The position numbers and the translations under genes are program-made. Positions 25,521-37,894 of a stretch of DNA of 64,000 nt are shown piece by piece. Numbering within the stretch: the stretch's first letter is position 1; each line of letters begins with the position of its first letter. This DNA comes from Membranipora membranacea. Its lineage: Eukaryota; Bryozoa; Gymnolaemata; Cheilostomatida; Membraniporidae. The stretch is from contig OU612075.1 of the NCBI GenBank assembly GCA_914767715.1, forward strand, positions 4,400,001-4,464,000, in the 5' to 3' direction. The notes under the pieces were generated by a model. The model saw only the letters and a program-made list of their open reading frames with translations, searched no databases and was not told the DNA's origin.

Positions 25521-28500
25521 TTATGCGGTCATGGTAGCTAGGGTTATTGTTTTTATGTTAACAAAAGCGCCTTTTGATGAACTAAGACTGTCTGCAGAGG
25601 CTTTCTCCTTCACTTGACCTCTCTTAGAGTACTCCTTCCAGAGTTTAGGTTGCACCAAAGCTGCTAGGCACAGCAAAGTGCTCGAAAAAATAATGCAGGC
25701 CCCAACAAAGAAAAATCCTGCCCCATGACAATAGTTTGTTTCAAGAAAGCTGGCACCCAAAGGAATGACAAAGGAGCCAATACCCCCCGATGCTGCAGCT
25801 AAACCATACACATAGGCAATATCTTTAGTTGGGTAAAGGTGAGCTATGACATTCCCCTTAAAACAGAACAGCGCTCCTTGCAAGCATCCGTTTGCTGCAA
25901 CTGCTATGTACAGCAAACAGTCCTGATTAAGAGCCGGGAGAGTGCACACAATTACTCCTGCTATCCCACCAACCGTTAGATGTAAAATAAGATAGTTTGG
26001 TTTGAATTTGAGCGCATATACAGTAAACCCTAAATTAGCCACTAAAAAACTTATGCCAAATATTGTAAGTGCAAAAACTGCAACGGAGGGCTCAAAGCGA
26101 GCAGAAATTATAGTATAAGCCATCACTACTATTGCGGCTCTTCCACCATTTGTAAGCAATGAGTTGATCATAAAGAAAATGGTAACAAAATGATTAGATG
26201 TCTCATTATATGTTGTCTTCAAGTCTTTCAATTCGGGCTTCTGATCTTTTGAAGGTTGTGGTTTGAATATGAAGGCTGCTGTGATGGGGAAGATCAGCGA
26301 GGTACTTAGACAGAGCATAGTGCACTTGAATCCATGACCATTGATGAATGATGAAGCTACAACTGGGTATACTGCCATCCCAACTCCAGCACCTAATCCG
26401 ATGCCAGCATATGCTGTCGCCTTGCGTTCTTGTAAGTAGTGTGGAATTATTCCTAGGGTTGCGACAAGACTGAAGCTGAATCCCAAACCTGTCAACAAAG
26501 AGAACTCAATGAAAGCAAGATCTAAGATTGGGAGTATGACTAGTTTGTTAGGACAAAATAATATGTGATGTGCTTATCATAGTCTCGTCTGCATGACAAT
26601 GGCGTGTGAATCCAACAAGAGCTAGAGAACTAAATCTTGTAATTGTCTTGATTCGGAGTTACAAGCTCATGGTAATAGAAAAGACAATATTTTACAATTG
26701 ATTTTATGTACCCGAACCCATAGATATTGTTGTGAAACAAGATGTTTCTGTCGTATCTTATATTGTTTTATATTCTTACAGATTTGGCAAAATAAATTGA
26801 TAGGTACGGCATCAACAAATCGGTGTGTTGTTGGAAAGCCTACGAATTGTGTCAAGGCAAGCTTGCATAATCAATACTGCACACAGGAGTTTAAAATTTA
26901 TTAAAAGCGCACTTGAAGAGTATGACAATGGGATCAAATGACTTCCAGGACAAAAACATTTATGGTAAGAGCGCTGGTGCTGCTGTGTTATGCAAGATTG
27001 TAAATGTGAAAAGGTACTAAGAAAAAGTTATTGATAGAACACTTGAGTTGTATGGTGAAGAATATAGCATAAGGTCATAATGTGACCTGACGGAAAACTG
27101 CTTGGAAACAAGATCTGCTTCAACCACAGACTTAATATTTATGATTTCTTAAATTATTAATATGTCTATGGTTTTTTTGCAACTTTCATCACTAAACATA
27201 TCTACATGAGATGTCTAGAATTGCCACAACACACCCCCCCCCCCCCCTTCTCTTCTCTTCTCTTCTCTGCACTAGTGGAAAAACTAAACCAGCCAAGCAA
27301 TTCTAGTTATACTGAATTCATTACTACTTTTCATTTTCTCTCCATTTTTTCCTTATTTTATAAGTTATTTGTTCTGTCACTTCATGCAAACATTTAAAAC
27401 GATGATTGTACATTGACAATAAAAGTATATATATGTATATGTATATATTTGTATTTTGGAGCCTGAGAAGTACTAACCTGCCACAACACTGTAAGATAAG
27501 ATGAGTTGCCATAGCTCTGTGACGAATGCCGATGATACAATACCAAGTACACCCATGACGGCTCCAATAGCTGCTATGTTACGGACGCCCACAACTCTCA
27601 TCAACAGAGTCAGAAATGGCACTGCAAAATGAGAAATGTGGCCATTCTATTAAATAATATAAATAAATAATACAAAATAAATCCACATAATCATCATCAT
27701 CATAGTTATTTATCATTATAGTTAGATTGTCATTTATATAATTCTATCCAAAACAATCATTTATCATTATAGATATTTATCTCAACTACAATATAATTAA
27801 TTTACCCATAATTAAAATGATGCCAATAAATTTTTAAATGAAATGACTTCTGTCACTGACATACTTATGCTTATAAGCTAGTATATGGGAACAAACCAGA
27901 GTATCCGAGAAAAAGTTGGTTAAAATCCCCATGGTTAGTCACTCACCACATCGTGGCGGCGAAATAGTAGTGCCTTAAGGGCGAGGCTGCAATGTCTGCG
28001 CCAATTTGCTCTCAGCTTGCAGGCATGTCGGAGCACACCTGGGGGGTCCAACAGCTCCCAGTAGTCAGCGGACTGCAGTTGGATTCGAAACCACGACCTT
28101 CAACACTTGCATGCTGAAGGACCGGCGCTCTAACCACTTAGCCACCTCCTAACGGTCATTTCTTTCTCTCTTTATAAATTCAATTTCAATGGACAAGTTT
28201 CAGAAAATTCAACCAGAAAGATGGATCAGATCAACATGGCTTAGACTGTGATATTTCATAAAAATAATGCAAGATGTCATACTTACTTGCAAACAGAAAT
28301 ACAGCGACAAACAACGATGGGATGATAGTTGATGTACCCTGATCTCCATCGAATAGATCGGGAAATATTTCCGACAGTACTCCGGTGGTTCCTACGGTGA
28401 AGCCGTATAAAGTGAAGGAGTTCAGTATGACCATAGCTAACACTCTCCAAGAGTAAGGACCATCAGGTCGGTAAAATTCTGTGTCTGACATCTTAAGAAC

Positions 28501-28557
28501 AACTTCTCCTGTCTCACTGAACGATTTGGTTTGATTGACCATGTTATTATGTAGCAA
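25521..28557 (-). CDS. SLC16 (monocarboxylate transporter)-like membrane protein
   Basis: Three exons join in phase: 28557-28287, 27621-27478 and 26488-25521. The product is 460 residues from the first Met (other Met at 28542 and 28488). It fits a 12-helix major facilitator protein. The segment PDGPYSWRVLAMVILNS matches the conserved motif before and in helix 1 of the monocarboxylate transporter family, followed by GVLSEIF as in those proteins. Exon 2 adds helices with NIAAIGAVMGVLGIV. Exon 3 starts in GLGFSFSLVATLGIIPHYL, another family-like stretch (helix 4 region with YF/HYL then RR/RK A.AYA G), a polar loop (QPSKDQKPELKD) and six more helices. Known members carry lactate, pyruvate, ketone bodies, thyroid hormone or aromatic amino acids, often with protons. 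The substrate here cannot be told, and the typical Asp/Arg pair of helix 8 is not evident. Final residues are cytosolic. Confidence 0.85.
27914..28150 (-). mobile_element. tRNA-derived SINE in a transporter intron
   Basis: This copy has the tRNA-like head on the minus strand (GGTGGCTAAGTGGTTAGAGC, B box GGTTTCGAATCC), the common body with GCGCAGACATTGCAGCC, and a TTTTAACCAAC tail. It lies in the first intron of the transporter gene in sense orientation. Confidence 0.85.
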
Positions 28558-28718
28558 CTGTATTTATATCTAATAATTCCTGCTATTTTTTTTAGCTTTC
28601 TGGATGGGTTGATAGTTTTGCAGTTTGAGCGGCTTCAGTAGCCAATAAGAACATGTAAACAACGTGAGCAATTTTTTACCTGGGAGGCAAAGCTTGATTT
28701 ATGTCAATCAGGAGCAAC

Positions 28719-31700
28719 TTGCTTCGTCATTCTCAATCTTCACTACAAAACGCTGAAGCCTTGTTGAAATAATTCTCACCTCTTTCGACATAATTGTGTT
28801 GGGTCAATTAGACAATTTCTAGCCTGTAATGACCTTTTTAATGTTATCTATCACATTAAGATATCCATCTAATAGACAATTTACAGTTTACACAACCATT
28901 ATTATAATTGCTGTATCATGGTGTACAGGTAGGAGCCGGAACAACAAAAAAAATTCTACAGCCATGATAACCTCGCAACAGTCATATAACAGTGTCGCAG
29001 TGCATGCAGAAGCACAGGTCACACGCATGTACAAACTCTGTACTGATAGAGTTTAGTTATTTGTGTACTTCACTTACTATCGACTTACTCAACATAAATA
29101 CCTACCTTGTACCAATACCCTTCATCTTACCTTTTAGATAAGATATTGTATTGTCTTCTAATTCTATTAGTGAATGTTAAAGAGATTTTTCAATGTTAAT
29201 GCTGATCAAATATATATTGACATATTGAAACATATTGACTATAATGCTATCCGCGTGTCTAGAAAAAACTAAGGTGGTTGTCAACATGTTATTGCCACAG
29301 GCTTGTTATAGGTACGCCTTTTTATGATTTCTGTTTTATCGACAGTTTGAGTCATGTGGCTCTTTTCAACACAGTTCATTGAATAATTTATAGCTCCGGT
29401 GTCACAAAACCCCCTTTTTTTTATTCAAAAACTGTTGTAAAAGACTGTGTCGTCATCATTTATATAAAAAAGCCACAGAAGTGATCCCGGTTTCATTCCT
29501 TGTGTCAGCAGGGAGGGTGAGAGATGTGTGTCAGAAGACATTTTCTTATGTAATCATTGTAAAGGACATCTTGTTGTATTATTGTCGGAGTGCATAAGAG
29601 CAGCCATTTTCTAGAACGTGCAGCCAACACGAGCGTTTGTTGACTATGACGTATCAGAGCAACATAAATCTGATGCATCATTATTAGGTGAACTGAACTG
29701 TGTGCCAACTAAAAAGACAATGTTAGACCGGATCTCTTGTGCAAAATATAAGGGTTAAACAAACTTTTTTTGTCAATTTAGTAGGCTGCTAAATAAAATT
29801 GTGACATAATTTCAATAAAAAAGTATAAAAAAATAATGATCATGCAAAAGTTAGAAATCAGTTCCAAGATCACCAGACACCATAACATTATTTTCCCACA
29901 AATGATAAGAAATTAAACAAAGTTAAAAGACTTTAAAATTACAGTTTTAACAGTATTGTGGTAGAATACTCTTTTGGTGTGGGTTTGGAGCACCTACATT
30001 AATATCAATTAAGTCTGACTAACTAGATAAACTAGTTAGATTAAATGACATAACATTGTAGCAAGATATGACGCAATCTCAAATATGCCACAACACTTCA
30101 GGAGAGAAAATAACAGACACTACGCCTACACCTACGTCAGAATTTTTTTTAACTCTCTTTTTTGGCAATCTAATTCCTTTTGAGGAAAGTTTATTGAAAG
30201 ATTGAGGTTCAAAACATGTGTATTATTTTTCTACTTTGTAGTGGACCTCTCTATAATGACAAGGTCATCGGTGATTAAGGGGTTATCAATTATTTTGTTA
30301 ATTTTTCTGAATAACTAATGCTTGACATAAAATAATTTTGGTTGTATAGAGATTGTAAACCAACATGCACATTCTGATATCTGTTCTCTTCAACATAATC
30401 AAAATTGTCAGGCTTTTTTTGATAACCTTCTCAGTTCTTCATTTTGTATTTATGAGATCCATAAAAGGCATGTGGGTGGTTTCAACTAGAGATATAGAAG
30501 TGCTTTGACAGCTTAAACCCAGCTAAAGCTCAGCATTTCATTAATCCAGGTTGAAAGTATCATAAATTTAGCAGACATTTAGCCGTATCCTAATTGAAAC
30601 CAGTCCCTGGTCATCTTTCCCATCAGATGAGGCAAATTGTTGACCTTTCTGGGTGCCAACTGCTGGGCTTAGAACCCATCGGAATGCCTATTTGGCAACC
30701 AAATAGGCATCCGGATGGGTTTGTTGCCCCAATTATAGGTGTCTACATCCAATCAACCTCTGTTACAAACCCATCCGCATCTGTCAAATTAGGGTTTTGA
30801 CGCTTTTTATGCAATCACATGCCTATTTGTCATCTGGCGGTTTCTGAGTGCCAACCGACCAGATATGTTGCCTTGCCACACAGACAACCACAAGTCGCTA
30901 AATGGGCATCTAGATGGGTTTGTGACAGTCACATCTTGAGATTGAAACAAGGTGAAACGGATGGCCAGTTAGCACTGCCGGATTGGTAATTTTCATAAGC
31001 GGCTGGCCATTTTACATAGATGTGTGGCGGATTGCCATTTACCAGACACGTTTTTAGCAATAACCAATCACCAAAGCCTGTATTTTGGTTGGTACCGAAC
31101 AATGCAAAAGACAGGACGATTCTCCAATCCCTTCATCTTTCTTAATTTCCTCTATCCATTCCTCCAGTAAACTTGTCTGCCTGTGCGTCGTTGCAGCAGC
31201 CATTAGGTTAGGGTGGAGGTGTATGTACATAACAAAATAATTATAATTTCAATTGTGAAAAACCTGAGTTTCAAGCTTGCAAGCCAGGAGGTTTAATAGG
31301 ATCAATACAAACCATAAAATTACATGATAAGTGGTTCTTAGGCTTGTATATGACATTAGGCCTACTGACTGACTGACTGACCGACTGTAGGCCTACTGTT
31401 GATTGCTTTGTCTCCTTTTGAGGGGGGGGGAGTTCTTTGGTATGTTGTTGCAAGTAGCACTTTACATAGTAGTTCGCTCCCAAGTCTGATCCTATGACAT
31501 ACAGTTATGTTAGGGTCTTACTTCGCTCGCAGACATGATTTGAAATTTTATCCAGTGTTGCCTGCATTTGCGTTTGCTCCCTGTCCACTGAAAAATCACC
31601 GCAGATTAGTTTGGAATTCTACATGTAGGCAAACCGGATAAAACTGACAATTGCTGTATACACAAATATATGACATAACGAATTTGGATCATGTGCCTTT

Positions 31701-33550
31701 CTCAATGGGCCATAACTCATGGCATTTGATATATTATCTTCATTATTCTCTCCTATTTAGTCAAATAGTGAGAATAGTTGGCACCCTCAATCTTTGCCTG
31801 CAAAGGTCATCATGTTTTCTGTGTTATCTGCAATGGAAAAACAATACGTAATGGTCAAGTCATTGAAGTTGTGTCCACTTGTTGTGATTGTTACATTGAA
31901 TATAACTGGCCGATTAGCTCATTTGGTTAGAGTGTAGTGGTAATAATGTCCTGCTCTTAACTTTGCTAATAATGCCAATGTCCTGGGTTAGACCCCATTA
32001 GTTTTGGCACTCAAATTGCGGCTACTCTTTCATTCCGGTTGAAGAAGATCACAGTACGGTACTGTACAGTAATGTAGGGGGGAAACCACAATAATTTCAC
32101 CCTTTCTGTTGATTATACATAAGAGCAGCCATTTTTTCTTCAGAACGTGCAACGAACACGAGCGCTTGTTGACTATGACATATCATAGCAACATAAATCT
32201 CAAACTATGTGTTATTATTATGGGAATTGTACTAAGTGAGTGCCAACTAAAAAAGCATATTAGATGGATCTCCTGCCAAAATACGCAAATACGAAGGTTA
32301 AACAAACCATTCATCAATTTAATAGGCTGTTAAATAAAATTGTTACATCAGCATGGAAAAAACAATGATCATGTAAGAGTTGGAAATCAGTTCCAAGGTC
32401 GCAAGACACCTTGACATTAATTTGCGACAAAATAAGAAATTAAGCAAAGTTCAAAGACTTTAAAATTACAGATATGAGATAGAGCTTTAACAGTATTGTG
32501 GAAGAGTACTCTTTTGATGTGGGTGTGGAGCACCTAGTTATTACCAATTAAGTCTGACTTACTAGATAAACTAGCTAGACTAAATGACATAACATTGTAG
32601 CAAGATATGATGCAATCTCATAAATGCCAAAAAACTTCAGGAGAGTGGATAACATGCATTTTCTTTTGATTGGCGATTGATTTGTGTTAGACAGTTATAG
32701 CGATGACCATTGATATGAATTTATGGATCAGTGGTAAAATACATAGCGTGGCTATTTGTGGACATATGCCATCAATATAAAACATTGTGTCAGGATCTAA
32801 ATCAAGCAAAAATCTGGCAGCTTTTACGTTATGCATTGATTGACGTCCCAGTAACAACCTTCAAAAACTCTGGCGAGGTGCTTGTCAAAAATATACAAGG
32901 GTAGGCTATAATCGATTCTGAATTTGTGGACCAATCAAAATTGAGAAATGTGGTTCAGCAACCATACATAAATAATATCCATATGCTTGTTCAGAGTCAG
33001 ATTATGTTCCCAGCATCCATATGATATATTTCAGTGGCTGTGACTGTAAATGTGGAAACTGAGCAAAGGGTAGTGTTACCACAGATTGTCAACCCTATGA
33101 GGTACAAAACCTGTGTATTATTTTTTGGGGTCCTTTCTACAATGACAAGGTCAAGCAAGATTGAGGGATTTTCGATATTTTGTTAATTTATCTGAATACT
33201 GAATGCATGACATGAAATAATATCAGTTGTTTAGAGATTGCAAACTGACATACACATTCTGATCTCTGTTCTCTTAGGCATAATCAAAATTGTCAGGCTG
33301 ATTTTTGTGAAACTTTCTACATTTTGCGTTTATGAGATCAACTAGAGATATAGCAGTGTTTTCATAGCTAAAACCCAGCTAAAGCTTGGCGTTTCACTAG
33401 TCCAGGTGGCAAGTAGCAAAAATTTAGCAGGCATTTAGCCACATCCTAATTGAAACAGGTCCCTGCCATGATCACCATCAGATAATGCCAATTACTGACC
33501 TTTCTGGGTACCAACCATCCAAGCCTGTATTTTGGGTGGTTGACACTGGA
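28719..33550. repeat. Repeat block, unit 1
   Basis: The unit starts with a segment (28719-28840) seen again at 33551-33670 and 34911-35060. It then carries a segment around 29258-29520 seen again at 35085-35270 and 37895-38150. The part 30530-32030 recurs almost unchanged at 39010-40400 (offset about 8.36 kb), with one deletion of roughly 130 bases. It includes a short GACT array (31365-31385). Frames in it are broken. No transposase or reverse transcriptase motif is visible. Confidence 0.75.
31905..31995 (+). repeat. tRNA-like segment inside the repeat unit
   Basis: GGCCGATTAGCTCATTTGGT, followed by TAGAGTGTAGTGG, resembles a tRNA D-arm/A box. A weak B-box-like GGGTTAGACCCC follows. The same segment occurs near 40262 and 42522. 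It is likely a SINE head carried along with the repeat, not a working tRNA. Confidence 0.5.
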
Positions 33551-36004
33551 CATTCAATCTTCACTGGACAAAACACTGAAAGCCTTGTTGAAATAATTCT
33601 CACCTCTTTCATCATAACCATTATTTGGGTCAATTAGACCAGTTCTAACTTGTTATGACCAATTTAATGTTTCATCTAATAGACTATTTATGGTTTACAC
33701 AACCATCGTTATATTTGCTGTATGATGGTGTTGAGGTAAGAGCCGCAACAAATAAAAAGTTGCAACATCCGTAATAACCTCGCAACGGTCACATCCGTGA
33801 TAACCCCACAACAGTCATATCCATGATAACCTCGAAAAAGTCAAACAATAATGTCGCAGTGCAGAAACAGATCACGCGCACGTACAAACTCTGCACTGAT
33901 AGAGTTTAGTTATCTGTAAACTTTGCTGACTATCGACTTACTCAACATGAATGCCTTGTACTTACTCCTCAGCTTACCCTTTAGAAAGATTTTGAATTGT
34001 GATCTATCTCTATTGGTGAATGTTCATGGAGTAAATAGATTTTTCAATGTTCATGCGGATCCAAATAAAAGTATTCCTCATAACTGAAATTATATGACTA
34101 TAGAACCACAAGAAACTGTTTTGTAGTCACACCTTTCATTCATTTCTTTTTATTCGAGCTTAGGTAACTAATTGCAGCTTTAATCTCAGATTTGTCACTT
34201 AATGGGCAAATGATTTGCACACACTTATCTCAAAATCAGAGCACCAAATTTATACACTAGGTAATGATGTCATCATTTTAACTAGTAAGAAGAAAATTAT
34301 GTCACTATTTCAGCTATATCATCGCATAATATAACACAAGCGAATGAAGCAATGCCAACAAATGCGAAAGGAAGTTGACCTAAATGCTAGTCCCATGTGT
34401 TGATTACCTCTTAAATCGACATGATATATACCTGTGTATTATTTTTCCTAGTTTTTAGTGGACCTCTCATCAATGACAGAGGCATGTGGGATTGATTGAG
34501 GGATTTTCGATTATTTTGGTAATTTATTTGAATTATGAATACATAACATGAAAGAACTTCGGTAGTTTAGACTTTAGAGCATGCATGCCCAATACAATAC
34601 AATTTTTCCGGATTGACCAATTTTTGTTGGGGAGCATACCAATTTGCCGCACCATTGTTTGGCCAAATTTTACTTGAGATATATTATAAGGATTATCCAG
34701 GCATGTTTCCATGGATTTAGAATGGTAGGGCCAGGAGGGTGGGTACCTTCACGCTACTGGGTATGGGGTTCCCCCAAATATTTTTTTTAAGTAGAGGTAT
34801 ACTGTTTTGGAAGAAAACTAACAAGCAAACAGCCACAGGAATCTTTGAGTAAGAACAAATGTTGAGGGACATCATATCACATCATGGTGCTTCAGTAAGT
34901 AATGTTGTCATTCTCAATCTTCTCTACAAAAAACGCTGAAGCTTTGTAGAAATATTTCTCGTCTCCTTCGACATAGCCATTTTGGGTCAATTAGACAATT
35001 TCTATATGGTTTCTGACCTCTCAAATGTTACCTATCACATTAAGAGATTCATCCTAATAGACCATTTACAGTTTACACAACCATAGTTAACCTTTTTATG
35101 ATTTCCGTTAGAGTCATGTGGTTTTTTTCAGCACAGTTCATTGAATCATTCATAGCTGGTGTCACAAAACCTCCTTTGTTTTCCAAAACTATTGAAAAGG
35201 TAGTGTCGTCATCATTTATATAAACAAGCCACAGAAGTGATCCCAGTTTCATTCTTTGTGTCAGGAGACATTTTCTTATGTAATCATCATAAAGGACATC
35301 TTGTTGTATTATTACCCTACTACATAAGAGCAGCCATTTTTTTCAGAACGCATCGATCACGAGCATTTGTTGACTATAACGTATCGGAGCAACATAAATC
35401 TCAAATTATGTATTATTATTAAGTAACTGTACTCAGTTTGGGCCAACTAACTAAAAAGGCAATATTAGATGAATTTCCTGTGCAATATACAAGAGTTAAA
35501 CATACCATTTGTCAACTTAATAGGCTGTAGGCTGTAAATCTGTGACATAGTTTCATAAAAAAACATGACCAAAAAACAATGATCATGCAAAAGTTAGAAA
35601 GCGGTATCAAGGTCACCAGACAGACAGAAAATATACTTATATAACATTGACATTGTAGCTAGCTGACGTAATCTCACAAATGCAACAAAACTTCAAGCGA
35701 GCGGATAACAGACAATTCCAAAACTTTAAGGTACAAAACCTCGGCATTTCACTTATCCAGGTTGCAAGAAGAATAAATTTAGCAGACATCTAGCCGCATC
35801 CTGATTGAAACCAGCCCCAGATCAACACCACCATCAGATAAGGGCAATTATTGACCTTTCCGGGTGCCAACCAACCGAATGTAGGCCAACCGGATACACT
35901 TACATACTGACATAACCTTCTAAGTTCTTCATGTTGTATTTATGTGATCCATTAAATGCATCCCGGTGGTTTCAACTACAGATATAGCAGTGCTTTATAA
36001 CCCA

Positions 36005-36325
36005 TGGTCATAAATATGTTGCAGGGATGAGAACACTATAGTATAAGCAAAAAAATCTGAAAGTGTCATTATTATTTACCTTTGATCTTTTCACTGCTCA
36101 TAAGAATATAATTACTGGCTCGCCCTCGTAATATACACCCATTTCTTTGGATTGAGGTCGAGCTTAAACTTCAAATCATCTGCCGCTGGGACTTGATCAT
36201 GGGCCTCAGCCATACCAGCTCGCTGTGTACTTTGCACAACTCAGCGTAAACTTAACCTTCGAGCTTAGTGTGAACCGGAGGTATTTCCTTTTATTGTACA
36301 GCCCTGAAACTTGCTCAGTTAAAAA
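36005..36325. repeat. Dispersed repeat, inverted partner at 44455-44760
   Basis: This segment is the reverse complement of 44455-44760 over about 300 bases. Shared landmarks are GGTCGAGCTTAAACTTCAAA, the complement of CTCGAAGGTTAAGTTTGCGC, and a TTGTACAGCCCTGAAACTTG end. No coding capacity. Confidence 0.75.
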
Positions 36326-36384
36326 AAACTAGAGTCCATTTATAGTCTCATACCCTGTGATACCGTGTGAGAAACCTTGATGTT

Positions 36385-36560
36385 GCTTGGTTTTCGTTTT
36401 GGTTTCGGGATCAGTATGGGTCTACGGACTGTATCCCAATGTGGCACAGGGGCATTTGAGGTCAGATGCCATTCCTGGCATCACCGTGATCTGCCAGGAA
36501 TCATACACAAGATATCTTGATTGAGAGACCAATGCCCTACCCACTGCACCACGGCCACTC
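36385..36560 (-). mobile_element. tRNA-like SINE of a second type
   Basis: On the minus strand it begins GGCCGTGGTGCAGTGGGTAG, followed by GGCATTGGTCTCTCAATCAAG, which is an A-box-like tRNA head. The B box is weak (near GATTCCTGGCAG). It differs from the SINE family in the genes. Confidence 0.5.
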
Positions 36561-36690
36561 CCTCAGGTTTATCACATGGATACACAGCAACTGTATAATT
36601 CATTTCATGAGAGTAGAATACCACGACATGGAGACAAAAAGGGCGTGTGAAAATCTCAAAAAATAAAAAAATTTATCTTGATAATCACAA

Positions 36691-36785
36691 AATAGGCTAG
36701 ATTATTCACGAATAATCTAGCCTATTAGTATTAGTATTATAGAAATAGCCTATTTCTATATACTAATTAGCCTATTAGTATATAG
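36691..36785. repeat. Cluster of three perfect hairpins
   Basis: Three perfect inverted repeats follow each other: 17-base arms at 36691-36707 and 36710-36726 with a 2-base spacer; 10-base arms at 36738-36747 and 36751-36760; 12-base arms at 36756-36767 and 36774-36785. The second and third share bases, so they are alternative folds. The hexamer TAGCCT or its complement recurs in all. Confidence 0.9.
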
Positions 36786-37079
36786 AAATTGTAGTTCTGA
36801 CGTTGCACCCTTTTTTTACTGAACTACTCAGCACTGATGGGCACATTATTGATATGAATTTATGTATCAGTGGTAAAGCACATAGCGTGGCTTTTTGTGG
36901 AGATATGCCTAAAAATCTAAAGCTAAAGTTAAAAATCTGGCAGCTTTTACGTTATGCATTGATTGACGTCCCAGTAATGAGTGAAGCAATACGAACCAAT
37001 GCAAACGGAAGTGTCAATTACCCCTGAAATCGACATGATGCTGACATAACATAGTGAACATAGTGCTATCTACATGCCT

Positions 37080-37325
37080 CAGAGCTGTGCTCAAGTTTTT
37101 TCAGTTCAAGTAGAGTAAGCGAGTACTCAAAACAAAATCGAGTACAAGTACAAGTATACACATGTTTCTGCCTTCCGAGTACAAGTAGAGTATCACAACT
37201 TGATTCCGAGTACAAGTAGAGTATCACAACTTGATTCCGAGTACAAGTAGAGTTATCTCTCAAATTTCAAGTTCAAGTAGAGTTTTCCTTCTGAATTTCA
37301 AGTACAAGTATAGAGTACATTAATC
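37080..37325. repeat. Minisatellite based on GAGTACAAGTAGAG
   Basis: Variants of a GAGTACAAGTAGAG core recur about every 15-31 bases. The clearest is a 31-base unit (with TATCACAACTTGATTCC) repeated around 37170-37240. A second array of the same family lies at 37725-37880. Confidence 0.85.
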
Positions 37326-37724
37326 AAATATCAAGTACTTTTTATTAAATTAAAGTAAAACGAACAAACAAGTAAAACAGTCAAATTAACCAGTACAGGT
37401 AGGCCTATATATATAATATGATAATGATTAGGGTATGATAATAATATGATAAAATAATATGATAATATAATAGTATAATGTCCAACGATCCCCGGGTTCT
37501 AGTTTTCTTTATTTATACTAGGCCCTGCAGCCTGTTGCATTTGCAGAAAATGAGGTTCTCCAGAACGGCATCGCTCATTGAGTATTTCCCGCTTTCGGTG
37601 CCAGAACACCAACGAATTGCGTGCTGCCATGGGTGTTGATCTGGCGAGCTCCAGATACATAGTAAACTGGCCGCAGAAATATTATGTGTCAACAGGGAGT
37701 TGACAACTCCCTGGTGCAAGTAAG

Positions 37725-37880
37725 AGTAGAGTATATTTGATGTAGAGTAAAGTAGAGTAGAGTATTTTGATGTAGAGTAAAGTAGAGTAAGTATATTTGA
37801 TGTAGAGTAAAGTAGAGTAGAGTATTTAAGTTTGCAAGTAGATTCCGAGTACTTTCTTCCCAAGGGAGTACAAGTAGAGT
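37725..37880. repeat. Minisatellite based on GTAGAGTAAAGTAGAGTA
   Basis: Units of about 29-35 bases (ATTTGATGTAGAGTAAAGTA type) repeat three to four times, ending in the same GAGTACAAGTAGAG core as at 37080-37325. The 350 bases between the two arrays are unique, so one element with repeats on both sides is possible. Confidence 0.8.
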
Positions 37881-37894
37881 ATATTTATCCCATA

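Larger units (their letters stand above)
33551..37890. repeat. Repeat block, truncated units 2 and 3
   Basis: Segments of unit 1 recur in the same order but shortened: the start segment at 33551 and 34911, the segment with the MIPVSFFVSGDIF-like frame at 35237, and parts of the decayed reading frame near 36820-37030. Other elements have inserted: a dispersed repeat (36005-36325), a tRNA-like element (36385-36560), hairpins (36691-36785) and minisatellites (37080-37880). Confidence 0.65.

Noticed and set aside
31905-31995. tRNA gene inside the repeat unit
   Set aside because: Only the D-arm region is tRNA-like; acceptor and anticodon arms do not pair, and three copies lie in repeats.
36600-36800. 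CRISPR-like array because of repeated palindromes
   Set aside because: The hairpins differ from each other, there are no regular spacers, and the genome is eukaryotic.
37513-37863. Minus-strand frame with YSTLLYSTSN repeats
   Set aside because: The peptide repeat is the translation of a minisatellite; nothing else supports a gene.
37080-37880. Telomeric or interstitial telomere repeats
   Set aside because: The unit GAGTACAAGTAGAG does not match TTAGGG or related telomere motifs.
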